Assembly: GCA_012845835.1 (NCBI GenBank)
Contig: JABAKD010000008.1
Coordinates: 5,812,775 to 5,876,774 of the forward strand
DNA: 64,000 bases
DNA from: Undaria pinnatifida
Lineage: Eukaryota > Sar > Phaeophyceae > Laminariales > Alariaceae
Direction: 5' to 3'
A program made the translations under genes and the position numbers. Each line of letters starts with the position of its first letter. The stretch's first letter is position 1. Shown piece by piece: positions 23,001 through 33,261 of the stretch. The notes beneath the pieces were generated by a model that worked only from the letters and a program-made list of their open reading frames with translations, did not search any database and was not told the DNA's origin.

Positions 23001-24393
23001 AAAAGGGTTGGCGGCGCTGGGCCAAGGGTGCGGTTTAAGTTCTGGAGGGTAGGCCATGCTCCAACAGCCTAGAGCCAACGCGTTCTTCTTGTGGAAGCCT
23101 CGAAAGGAACACCATGTTCTGAGTGCATAGGGCGACCGCCAATGTAGGAGATACCATGTTATTGGTGCATCGGGCGAGCGCCACTCTTGTGGAAACGTTG
23201 TAGGAGACACCATGTTATAAGTGCGTAGGGCGAGAGCGCCAACTCTTGTGGAAGCCTGGTAGTAGACACCATAGTAGACACTATATTCTAATCGCATACG
23301 ACCAACGCCACACGTGTGTGTCCAGAACCCTTTTAGATGATATTTCGGGTAAGACGCGTGATACGATACAGGGATAAAACCCCTTGGCCAAAATACTTCC
23401 GACTTAAGGGGTCCCTCAACTGCAGAACCACCCAACATCGTTGGAACAGACTTTGTGATATTGTGCTAAATGTTTCGTTGTTTATGGTCAGACCTTGGGC
23501 ACTGTTCATCGGGTCGCACGCTCCAATCAACGATACGATAGGGGGGTCGCGTTAAAGGGTTTCTTTTTCGAAGGCGCAGGACCACCACTCGCGCGAACGG
23601 CCACCTAGGTTTGCAAGTCTTGAGCTTTTGTCACTTTTCGGTCACGCGATTTTAGAGCGGCTGCCATGGAATTGTTGGTTTCGCTGCGCGAAAAAACAGC
23701 ATAATGTCATTTTTTGAGCCACAGGTACAGAGCTACTCGCACGAATGGCCCGTACTCGGTAGTGAAAATTGGGGTGTACCCCCCCTGACGTAGCGTTCGT
23801 CCTCTTGTTTTCTCGGAGTCAGTTTCTGGGCTAGGTGTAGAACTCCTCAAGAAAGATGCTCCAGACAAAAAAACTGGTGCCCCCAACCATAGCGTGCATC
23901 GAAGGCGGTTGGTTTTCACGGTGTCCTTACTCCCTCTCTCGCGTTTTTCGGGTGTTTTATTTTTGTGCTGCAGATCACAATCAAGAATCTGCAACGTGTG
24001 TCGAAAGAGCTTGGGGAGAACCTAGGGAACCGTGAGCTCGAGGCCATGATAGAAGAGTTTGACAAGAACCTCGACGGAAGCATATGTCTCGACGAGTTCG
24101 TGGTGAGAAAATCGGTCGTGATGAGACACTACCATATTAAGACTGCCGAATCGTCCGATAAGAATGGTTGTTTTCGCCTCTACCTGCGTATCCGGAATTG
24201 TTCATGTGTTTCAATAAAAAGCGCATGCACGCAGACCCCTTTCGGTCCACAAAAATGTCGCGGCGATACAAGGCCAATGACGTTCCGGTCAATACGACAA
24301 CTCGACCAACGAAGCTTTTGTCGCTGAGCGTCCCTTTGTCCCACGACTTTTGAACAGGAAATCATGACATCACAGGGGGATACGGCGAACTAG
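20010..24393 (+). CDS. Centrin (caltractin) family EF-hand protein, N terminus missing
   Basis: Centrins are calmodulin-like calcium-binding proteins of centrioles, basal bodies and their fibres. Five phase-matched exons are seen: 20010-20129, 20933-21047, 21423-21505, 23974-24102 and 24358-24393 (stop TAG). They encode 160 residues, near the family's 165-172, so only a short N-terminal piece is missing. The start [17 protein letters not shown] is the typical centrin opening. EF-hand 1 is [14 protein letters not shown]-hand 2, [12 protein letters not shown], lacks the first aspartate and the final glutamate. EF-hand 3 is DDEGVGKITIKN, split by an intron after VGK. EF-hand 4, [12 protein letters not shown], is canonical. 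The stretch [14 protein letters not shown] and the ending [15 protein letters not shown] follow centrin order. The methionine at 19890 or 19938 is in frame just upstream, but a pyrimidine tract ending GGCAG before 20010 looks like an acceptor, so an earlier exon is more likely. Confidence 0.88.
20398..20436. repeat. Near-perfect palindrome
   Basis: GGTATAGACTAGTCTAGT, a 3-base spacer, and ACTAGTCTAGTCTATACC form an 18-bp stem with one mismatch. It lies in the first centrin intron, next to the MITE-like element at 20438. Confidence 0.6.
20438..20606. mobile_element. MITE-like element in centrin intron 1
   Basis: The left end GGCTTTTCACGGGTC and right end GACTCGTGAAAAGCC are 15-bp inverted repeats with one mismatch. 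The interior is rich in GGGTCGG/CCGACCC-type motifs. Flanks CTATACCA and ATATACCA hint at a target duplication but do not match exactly. Confidence 0.55.
20708..20930. repeat. ~108-bp tandem duplication before centrin exon 2
   Basis: GTCGGTCGGCCCATGGGTAT at about 20718 recurs as GTTGGTCGGCCCATGCGTAT about 108 bases later. Both copies continue through AAGTCTTGACG and CCCCCTGCGCTGC to CAACAA(T/C)GGCTGTAATTTTGT. The second copy runs into the polypyrimidine-poor acceptor TTTGTCCAAAAG of exon 20933. Confidence 0.8.
21900..22345. repeat. C-tract-rich imperfect repeats in a centrin intron
   Basis: Runs of 10 to 25 cytosines alternate with segments of the form GTCAGATT, AAAGGATCTATAGCTTACAC or GGGTTTTATAGTTTCCCC, then GCACA. 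Three to four degenerate copies of roughly 110-130 bases are visible between centrin exons 3 and 4. Confidence 0.5.
23085..23290. repeat. ~60-bp imperfect tandem repeat
   Basis: The motif (CTCTTGTGGAAGCCT) followed by A(C/T)ACCATGTT and GCATAGGGCGA recurs three to four times in the centrin intron between exons 3 and 4. No coding role is seen. Confidence 0.65.
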
Positions 24394-26683
24394 GAGCATA
24401 GCGGACGGCGATGCAGCCTTGCTTTTTGGGGGGGGGCGTGTGGACTATTTACCTAGCTACACGCAGCCTCCCCCGACCTACGTTTACGCAAACGCGACTC
24501 TCGCATAGAAATGTGATGTATGCCTGTGTTACATGGCTGAGGTTGAAGTCACTGTTGCAGTTTTAGAGAGGAGCTCGGAGCCAATCGGGCGTCTACCGAT
24601 TGAAGTCACCGCACATGCAGCGAGAAGATCGGAGCCACCGTGCCAATGGTGACTTTGGACTTAACCGGTGGAAACACAACTCCGGGATTCGTGTGGTGGA
24701 AAGAGAACTTAGGGATTTGTCAGGGTGTGTGATAAATGGGTACGCAAACACTCAGTGATTTGTGTGGTGTATGATATTAAACGTCCTGCAACGTGTGAGT
24801 CGCGACAAAAAGCCCAAACCGACCTCAAACGAGCACGTGCCCTGATTTCACTCGAGCCTCGCTCCATTTGCGAGGGCGGCCTTCCTCTTTGTTATTTTAT
24901 CTTGTCGAGACGTTTTTAACAGGCTATGATACATGTGACTTTGAGCGTTGATGCAACTTGATTGCGAAACCAGCAAGCGTTCGAGCTCACGCCCAGATCA
25001 GTGGCGCCGCCCTACTTGAATGCAGCATAAGGAAGGCGTACGCACTCTACGGGGGTAACTGTTTCACGCGCTTGTTATATCTTCTACGAGACTTCCGGTA
25101 TGAGCGATTGCACCCATGCAAAATCGCGGGTGTCGCCCTTCTCTACTCGCAACTGCTACAGACACTGCGGTGGCCAGAGGTGGCGCTCGAAGCCGTTAGT
25201 ATTTTCCCGCACAAATCCAAAAGCCTGACACAAACGAAATAGCAGAAATCATTGAAATTCCGTTAATTTCCATATTAGAGCCGATCACCCCCAACCCCAC
25301 ACACACATACACGCCCGGTCATCGTGCAGTCCCGTCCGCCGCTGCCCTCGAGACGGTTGGTGTTTTTATCTGCCGCCAACCGGCGAGGCGACCGCTGTCC
25401 CGTACCTGCTCATTTCTCAATGATATACTAGAAGGTGCGGAGAGAAAATCAAGTGGTTCTTGCTTAGTCGACGCGCCGGCGGCCTGTCTATCAGCGCGGG
25501 AGCGTTGCTGAGTGCCATCGTACTTTTAGTCAGAGAGCCCTTTTGAGCAGAGCAGGACGGAAAGCTGCGGTTTTGACGCCTAGGCGAACGAGGTATATCT
25601 GCGAACCGATGTTTGCCGAGAGCCCCGTTCAACACTTATTTTCTCAATCTGGGGTTTGCTAATTGCATCCTGCCGTCGAGAATCGACACGTGTCGTGCCG
25701 ATGACTTACATGAACCACTACGGCGAGCACTATTAACCTGGAAGTATCACACGAGCCGCCGCGAGCAGCACCCTCCCCCCCTCCCAGGCATTTCGGGGGG
25801 GGGGGGCTTGAAGCCCCACAGCGGAGAGTGTGGTCTCCAGCCGTGAATCGAGTTGTAGCACCCCGCCTCTAACGGCCCAACGTGCGCCCTCCTAACACCT
25901 TGCGAGGGCCAGCAACCTTAGCGACCGAAGGCCAGTATTTGCTCTGGCCTGACCCGGTGTCAGGGTGGTGGCTTGCTCCATCGATATCGATACGTTTGTT
26001 TTTTTGTTTTTGCTCCCCGTGAGCACCAATCCTCGATTTCATTCGTTTGCCCGTGCATCAAATTTCACCACACAATATCAACGTACCAGGTACTCGACAA
26101 CACAGGCTTTTGGCACAATCGCATGGATGGCCAGCACCCTGCAGCACTAAGATGCCCGCTAACTTCGTTTTGTCGACCGCGCATACAACACCAATCCATT
26201 CCACGCACAATCCGAATAGACGACTCTGAGATTCTGCCCATTGTAATTGCTTTGCTTTTGGACCAACGCCCGAATGGGCAGGGTGGACCGTAACTGGACC
26301 AAGTCCGGCGGAAGGCCATCTCCCATGGCCAGGGGTTTTGTTAGTGGGTGAGCTTGCGCAAGTCCCACACTACCCGGAAAGATGACATTCCGGGTGGCTA
26401 TCTCCACCGAAACTGACCCTCAGGGGACAGGCCGGGTCGACATACACACGCATCCGTATACAACGGCAGCTTGCGCTGCCGGGGTTGTAACGAAGACCAC
26501 TGATAGGAAAAGCTTACGCTATACCTACAATGGGACCCGAAGGGTGCGCCAGCTAGCGTTGGGCTGCGAAAGCAACTGAGTTAAATCGACACACGACGCG
26601 TAGGAAAATACGTGGAAGTGTGGTGAGCTTTATTTTTCCCCATCCGCCGGAGGATAAAATCATGATTTTTCTTTTCGGCGTTC
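24394..26683. other. Stretch without a recognisable gene right of centrin
   Basis: Nothing coding is supported. It contains G/C homopolymers near 24428 and 25796 and copy B of a dispersed repeat (26344-26436). It ends at the TAA that flanks the Harbinger element. Confidence 0.5.
26344..26436 (+). repeat. Dispersed repeat, copy B
   Basis: GTGGGTGAGCTTGCGCAAGT, then CCCACACTACCCGGAAAGAT and CCGGGTGGCTATCTCCAC match copy A at 16473-16567 in inverted orientation, at roughly three quarters identity by eye. Confidence 0.5.
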
Positions 26684-26686
26684 TAA

Positions 26687-26705
26687 GGGCCGTTCTTATC
26701 GGAGA
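26687..26705 (+). repeat. Left terminal inverted repeat of the Harbinger element
   Basis: Nineteen bases pair perfectly with 53911-53929. The preceding TAA (26684-26686) matches the TAA after the right end. Confidence 0.88.
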
Positions 26706-28630
26706 TGTGAATTTCCGGCACGGATCCTATACATAGGGACACTTTTGTAAGGCATTAAAATAATCGCGCGAAGCGCGAAAAAAAATTGGAGGCGTTTCGG
26801 AACATGGAAAAACATCTTAAAAAAAATCGCGCATGACTCCCTCTCATAAGAACGGGGCTCACACAACGCTCTTGCGGAGAAATAAGAACTTCGTAATTTT
26901 ATACTGAAGTTAGTGTGGGGCACACCATTTTCAAAAAAATACGAAATTTAGCCTAAAAAAAACAAAACCTCGGTTTCTTACCAGAGGACCGGCGGCACAA
27001 TACTCTAAAAGTAGTACAGGACGTAAGAATGGCAAGCTGATACTTCTGAGGAAGACAAGAAATCCTGGAGCTGAAGTTAGTGCAGATGACACCCTCTCCC
27101 AAATAAGAAACCCGCAGCCCCAGCCAGGATTCCTGTTTCTAGCTATCAAATAGGTACCTGATACTTACTTGTACAAGTAGGTGTAGTGCAGATAGATTAT
27201 TCTAGTAGGCACAACGCTGTTCATACAGCAGTGGTAGTAAAAATGAATTATTAATAGGAAAAAAAGGAAGAAACCGGAATAATTCTGGCCGAGACTGAAT
27301 TTCTTATTTGAGAAATGGTGAGTTCTACACACTATCTTCGGCACAGCGCGTCTCGATTGTCTTCCTTTCCTGGTAAGGTACAAGTATCAGCCCTGCTTTC
27401 CTACATCCCTGTTTGCTTTTTTACATTTATGTCGTGCACGACTACCAGTAAAAGTAGTAGTAGTGCTGTATCACATAATACATATGTATAACGGCAAGCA
27501 TCACCAACCAGTCGCGCAACGCAGCGATTTTTTCATGCGTTTGTGATACAAATTTAATGTTGTCGTTGCTATACAACGCGTTTCTTTTGCGTTGAACTCC
27601 TTGGTGTGTATCGAATGAATGAAGTAGGGCTTTCGGTGACAATCAATATTCGACTGGGAAGCGATGCGGGTGGTTCCGCCAAAATAGACGACACGAACGC
27701 CACAAAATAATAGGACCCATGCAACTCCAGTTCAACCAAATGAATGGCGATGCTTTTGAAAAATCTTCCTTCATCCAATATAGACACTTATGTGTCGCGT
27801 ATTTATTGGCACTGAACCGTTCTTGCCACCCGGCGACATCCAGCACCCCCATCATGCCCGGCGAAGGAAGAGAAATATCAGGGGGGTGGAGAATAGCGAC
27901 GAGTAGGTACCAGGTAATCCCCCCCCCTTCTTCTTTCCCTCTCCCCAGGTATGGAAAAAAAGGAAAACATGGGAGGGGAAAAACAAAACAAAAAGGGCTC
28001 ACAATTTTGTCGACAACGGTAGTAGTATCGCTGTTGACCCCCCCCCCCCGAGATGAAACAGACATTGTCAATCAAACCCAGGGCCACACAAAACCAAACG
28101 GCCGGCTCGCAAGCGAAGCAAAAAACATAATAAACTCGTACGGTCTTCATTCTTTGTAAATTAACAAAAGGCAAACTTGACACGACACTGCAGACGCTAA
28201 CCTACCACACCAAGATGGGCCGGAGTGCACTTTTCACATTGACACCACGACCACCTCCGCTTTCCGTCTGATCTAGTTTTTTCCCAGTTCTGCAGGCCTC
28301 AGGTCGGTGCTTTTCTGGCGGCACATTGCATTGGGACCGCCCCTCCCTCCCACGCGGGGCAGGGTGAGCCTCCTGGTACGCGCCTTCTTGTCGACTGTAG
28401 CCGCGGTGAAAGAAAATCTGAGGGCCCCGGAGTGGGGCCTTGGGCTTCTTGGGCGTCGGTTGGCGGCGCCAAACTACACAGCCTCATCCCCGCCGCCGCC
28501 AAAATCCAACACCTCTGCAGCTGACGCCGACACGCCTGCACCTGCCGCTGCGCCCCCCCCTTCACTGCCGCCACGAACGCCAACAATACCTGCCCCATAC
28601 CAACTCCGCGAAACAGCAGGGGAAACAGCG

Positions 28631-31496
28631 CTACCGACAACACCCGCAATCATAGCCCCCGTCAGCTTCCTGCATCCTAGCACGCAATGCAGCATGCCGT
28701 TGACTAATAGAGATCATCGTATTCTTAACGTTGGCGTGCCCTTTGATTTCATCATAGTGATTCTGAAGTTGTTGGGAGGTCGACAAGATCAACCGGCCCC
28801 TCACCCCGAGCATCAGGTCCCCACAATCTCGGAGAATGGTCGCTTCTCACACCAGTGTCTGCCACGTCAAGAACAGAGACCCACCCAGGAAACATCGGGC
28901 TATCCGGTGACCAGCTGGCCGTGTCGCTTTAGATAATATCAAACTCAAACTGTTCGTAGCACGCTCCAATCTACTTCGGCAGTCCGCGGTTCTTCGCAGC
29001 CATCCCAATATTCCAGCGATAATTGAACTCCAGCAGGATCGAGTGGGCCAGCGCAGGAGAAGCGCAATAGTAGCCTGCGGAGGAAGCGATGAAAACCCTT
29101 TTAAAAAGGACAAACAGTTGCAGCAGGCGGAAAATATTTTGAACAGGTGTGCACGTCAGGTCCATCATAACGCGAATTACCTGGTTGACCACCAAGCCGA
29201 GGAAAAAACTCAACATGTTACAAACACTGCAACAAACGAAACCGTGCGGTATACTTGACGGCAAATACTATGAGCATCGGGTTATGCCGTGAGGCCAATG
29301 AATGGTATGGGTGGAAATGGTTGCTGTACCTGCTAGTGATAGAAAAGTCACGCAAAACACACACCAAGCCCCTGTACTGCTGGAACCTCTGACACAGCGA
29401 CGAGTGGTGATCCACGCTTTACTTTTCCCTGTTGCGTAGTACAGCAGCACGCCGTCAGGCTTGCTTAGACAACCAGATTCGATATGCTTGCGGAACAGCT
29501 TCACGACCTCCAGTGCTTTCGGGCGCAGGAGCATTTATCCCGATTTCGCATCGATCACTTCGCAGAACCGATCAATCACTGAACCAAAGCGAGTCAATAA
29601 TCGTGTCCGCTCGGGCACCAACCGCCGACAATTCCGCAAGAAACACGTCCAGTTCATCTCTGTATACTCTACAACCTATTCCGGTGCCATTTGTTGCGCG
29701 TGAAGAGCACTTTCTACCTGCAGTTGAAAGCGAGATCGGCAGGAGCGTAATGGTCACGACACATGACCCCAGCACAGGCGTTGTTTTCGACGACAGCTAA
29801 AGTCTCTCCGTTATCATTGATCCGAACAACGACACAAGTGACGTCAAAACCACTTGCCTCCTGGATGGCTTCCAGATTAACGATATAGCAAGCATCTCTC
29901 AGCCAAGCCATGGAGGGCTTGAAGGCGCCGTGACTCTTTTTCACCAGGCGCGAGATACGTGGAAGCGCGTGGAAGGTATCCAGGCGAACCTTGAGCATGT
30001 GTGGGCCACCCCCCTGATACAGTTGGGCAACAATCAACATGAATTCAGAACACTCGAACAGAAAAAAATCGTATACAAAGCGCACATTGACGTCGAGCAG
30101 ATTTCAGAAACAAACGAAACATATTTGCCACCTCTACAGCACTCACGCCGTCCTGGTCGACATTGCCACCGATCTCGTCTCCGGCTCCTAGGTCGCAAGC
30201 GCGGTCGTGACCAACATCAAAGTCATAACCGTCGCCACCGTCTTCTTCGCCCTCGTCCGAGTCCGCATCATCTAAAAAGAAAAACACCAACGAAAAAGTT
30301 TTGTTTGTTTGGCGAATAATACAAACGTCAGCAAGAAAATGAGGAACGCCAATGCGGGCAGGGCGTCACACAACTCGGCTCAATTTGTTCCTAGGACGGG
30401 GTAAGGCCTTACCTAGCGAGCCCAGCACGTGGCAAGGTGCTTCGGTAGCGAAGAAGTCGGCGTCATCATTGTAAGCGGCACTTGCATTCGGGTTCGGCGA
30501 CGGTGCTGGTGTCGCAGGGGGGGCTGTCCAATCGGCCGCAACGCGAACATGGGCAACGTCCCACAGAACAAGGCTGTCACCGCCGCCGCAGATTTCCTTC
30601 ATCGTCACACGACCCACACCCGCGAAGAAAGGTGCCTCCTTGTGTGCTGCGTACGTAGCAGGCTTGACCGCGTCGCTCACTTTGACTACGACGCCCTTCT
30701 GGCCGCAAGATTGACGTCATTGAGGACGCCACCGAAGCAAGGATCCAGCGGTAGTCTCATGGTCCTGTACGTTCCCAACACCAACACAACTGGCATGGTT
30801 GTTGCTGTGGAGTCGCACCTAGAGTTCCATCGTAAAATAGACCAGGTTTGGGGGATGTTGCCAGGTTTAGTCGCTTGTGATGCGGATGTGCAGTGCATGT
30901 TGTTGGTTCAGATGGTGCAAGAAATAAGGTCTCGATGAATATGTTACAAAACCTCCCAATCGCATCTGTGTTCCCGGCGGCAAAATGGTCGGAACCGGCC
31001 CGCGTATGGGATCCTTCAATATCTCCATCTCCACGTAAACGAGAACGGACGTGTAAGCATCCAAGCAGGCATACTCTACCCGTGACGGCACCATAAGGAT
31101 TTTAAAAGGCAGGCATCATTAACATTCCACCTATCAGCAGATTCAAGAGAATGGCGCCAACAATCAAGCTGGCAACAAAAAACGTTCGATAACCTACAAC
31201 GAGCGTTAATAGGACACGCGCATAGCTAACTAGAGTAGTATCACCAGTTGGGCGTTGAGGGGAGAACTCCGGCGAGACAAGCGGGAAGTGGGGTACGTGG
31301 GCAACTCTTTCCCAAGGAAACTAGACACTATACCCGCCAGCGAAAAAGATGGCGTTTGCACCCAACAAGCTTTCGCGTGAGTCAGCGCGTCCACAGTGTT
31401 CGCGGCTTTGGCCTCATCCAAATACGTCGCGTCTGACTTGGTGTTGACGCCAAGTCTACCATCATGTCCTGGTACCAAATCACGCTGGTTTTTCAC
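28631..31496 (-). CDS. Multi-exon transposase-like gene in unit 1, exact ends unknown
   Basis: Phase-matched exons on the minus strand include 30698-30413 (KGVVVKVSDAVKPATYAAHK to HVLGSL), 30271-30147 (acidic, DDADSDEGEEDGGDG), 30013-29718 (GGGPHMLKVRLDTFHALPRI to DLAFNC) and a short one from about 29666 (VYRDELDVFLAEL to SLWF), then EVVKLFRKHIESGCL. Further probable exons hold DATYLDEAKAANTVDALTHA (from about 31490), LLEFNYRWNIGMAAKNRGLP (near 29000) and QLQNHYDEIKGHANVKN (near 28770). The order DTFHAL, then CYIVNLEAI, then CVRGSS, then RWN and NRGLP resembles the C-terminal region of large eukaryotic RNase H-fold transposase-derived proteins, but I cannot name the family. Introns in the middle are only 50-150 bp. 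Position inside inverted ends makes a transposition role likely. A serine/glycine-rich exon at 32540-32868 may be its N terminus. Confidence 0.55.
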
Positions 31497-32539
31497 CTTG
31501 GGAAACGCAAGCGAGAATTTTCGAATTGAATACGCCTATTAAATAGTGCCAGCTGCGAACTGCCGAACCAAGAAAACACGACCGCCACAATTGTACCAGG
31601 TGCCAGTTATCATGTACCAGTCATCATATGCTCAGAGCTATACATCACGTGTACGAGTGTACAAGCTGCGACAGCAAACAAGCTTCAGCAGAAGCAATAG
31701 CTTCAAAATAGATGGGATAATTAGCCAGGCTGTTACTTACACAAAAATAAGAAACTCGGGATACGTTATACTGAATTTAATGTACAATAAGGTAGTGTGC
31801 ACCCTCTCCCAAATAAGAAAGCCAGCCTAGGTCACTATTTATGTACCTGGTATCTTTTAGATGTCCTGTACTACGTACTGCATCTGGTATCTGGCACGCG
31901 ATTAAATCAGAGGCCAGATATGGTATATGCTACGTACCAGATATGATACCTGGTACCTGGTAGGTTCGAGTACAACCAGCAGCGCACAAGCAGCAGGAGC
32001 AGTAGCCTACAATGACCTGGACGACTCGTACCTCGTATCCAAATAACATTGCCGCAGACCGACTGCTGATGTACAGCAGTACAGGGCACGTAAAAATTAA
32101 CCTGGTAATAAGAAAGCCAGGGTGATATTTAGCTACCGGAATAAGAAACTCGTTGGTCAATATACTGAAGTTACCTGTGAGAACAAACCCTCTGCCAAAT
32201 ACGAAAGCCAACCTACAGCTGTAGGTCAGTATTTCCGTGCCTTATGATATACCTGGTACAGCAGTACTACAGGCGTACAAGACACTTATCTGTAATATTA
32301 AAGGTGCAGTAATAATAAAGCCAAGTTGATATTTTCAGGGAAATAAGAAGCTCGGGAGCTGTTGTACTGAAGTCAGTGTAGAACGTATCCCCTCACAATT
32401 AAGAAAGCCAGCCTACCGCAGGTACCAAGTATGTATGGTTCTTATCTGGTATCCTGTACTGCTTGACCATGGCACCAGGTACCAGGTATAAGAGTACAGC
32501 AGCAGGTAACAAACAGAAGTCTACGATAGAACCACTCAC

Positions 32540-33002
32540 ATCCGGCCTTGTGTAGCGTAGGTATAGGGCTGTAAGGGAAGTACCCCATCCGCTTGCTCCC
32601 CCCCTTGAAGTGCTTTCTGCTGGCTTTGGCAGAATGGTGCTCGTGATATCGATGAATCGACGATGCCCTGGTTCGATGCTGTCAAAGTAGATGAAGCTGC
32701 ACTTTGTTGTGGTTCGCTCTCCCGAGCGGATCCATCACCGCTGCCTTCACCGCTACTTCCATCGCTGCCTCCACCGTCACGACCTCCGCCGCTGCTGCCT
32801 CCAATGCCCACACCGCTGCCTCCGCCATCACTACCGACCTCGTCGCATCGACACATGGCAGGCTCCAAGAAACGAAACTAGTCACACCACAACCGCTGCT
32901 ACAGGGAGGCAGGCTCCTTGGCTCGAGACCACGGAAACAAGCCTGGTGATCGTAGGCTAGGAGAACCGCAATTAGACATACTAAAGCGTACATAGCCGCC
33001 AC
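32540..33002 (-). other. Possible N-terminal exons of the unit 1 gene (also 39084-39546, 45628-46090)
   Basis: A frame from 33002 opens with a hydrophobic start, MAAMYALVCLIAVLLAYDHQ, that could be a signal peptide or membrane anchor. A second frame (32868-32540) is serine/glycine-rich, passes through QQSAASSTLTASNQG and ends at a good donor, AT|GTGAGT. Joining them needs an intron I could not place. Phase to the exon near 31490 also could not be fixed. The same arrangement is present in all three units. Confidence 0.3.
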
Positions 33003-33261
33003 ACCAGCATGGTGCTGAGGAGCCGGCTGTGGTGCCGGTTGCCTGGTGTCCGCGCTGCGCGCGGTCTCTCTCTTCTCTCCCTGAGAGACGCGGCGCGATC
33101 ACAGCGCGGAGCTCGGTGCAATCATCGCCAATCATAATTGTATATCCTTACAAAATCCTTACAAAACTGGTGTTTCATTTGTTGAATTTGCTGCCTATAA
33201 GCCAATCATATCGCTGGATCCTTACAAAAAATTCCCCAGGTATAGGCGCCGTGCCGAATTT

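Larger units (their letters stand above)
26717..33255 (-). mobile_element. Nested DNA element, unit 1 of a three-unit tandem array
   Basis: The unit is 6,539 bp. Its left end starts GGCACGGATCCTATACATAG and its right end, read inward, starts GGCACGGCGCCTATACCTGG. Over 36 bases the two ends match at 29 positions, including TTTTGTAAGG at the inner side, so they are terminal inverted repeats. The left flank GAATTTCC (26709-26716) is repeated exactly right of unit 3 (46344-46351). Unit 1 differs from units 2 and 3 at 26836 (A for C), 28241, 28248 and one extra T in the run near 28271. A minus-strand multi-exon gene fills its middle. Confidence 0.82.

Noticed and set aside
23085-23290. CRISPR-like spaced repeats, also considered for the minisatellite arrays
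   Set aside because: Repeats are imperfect, spacers are not unique, no cas-like gene is present, and the context is a eukaryotic intron or transposon.
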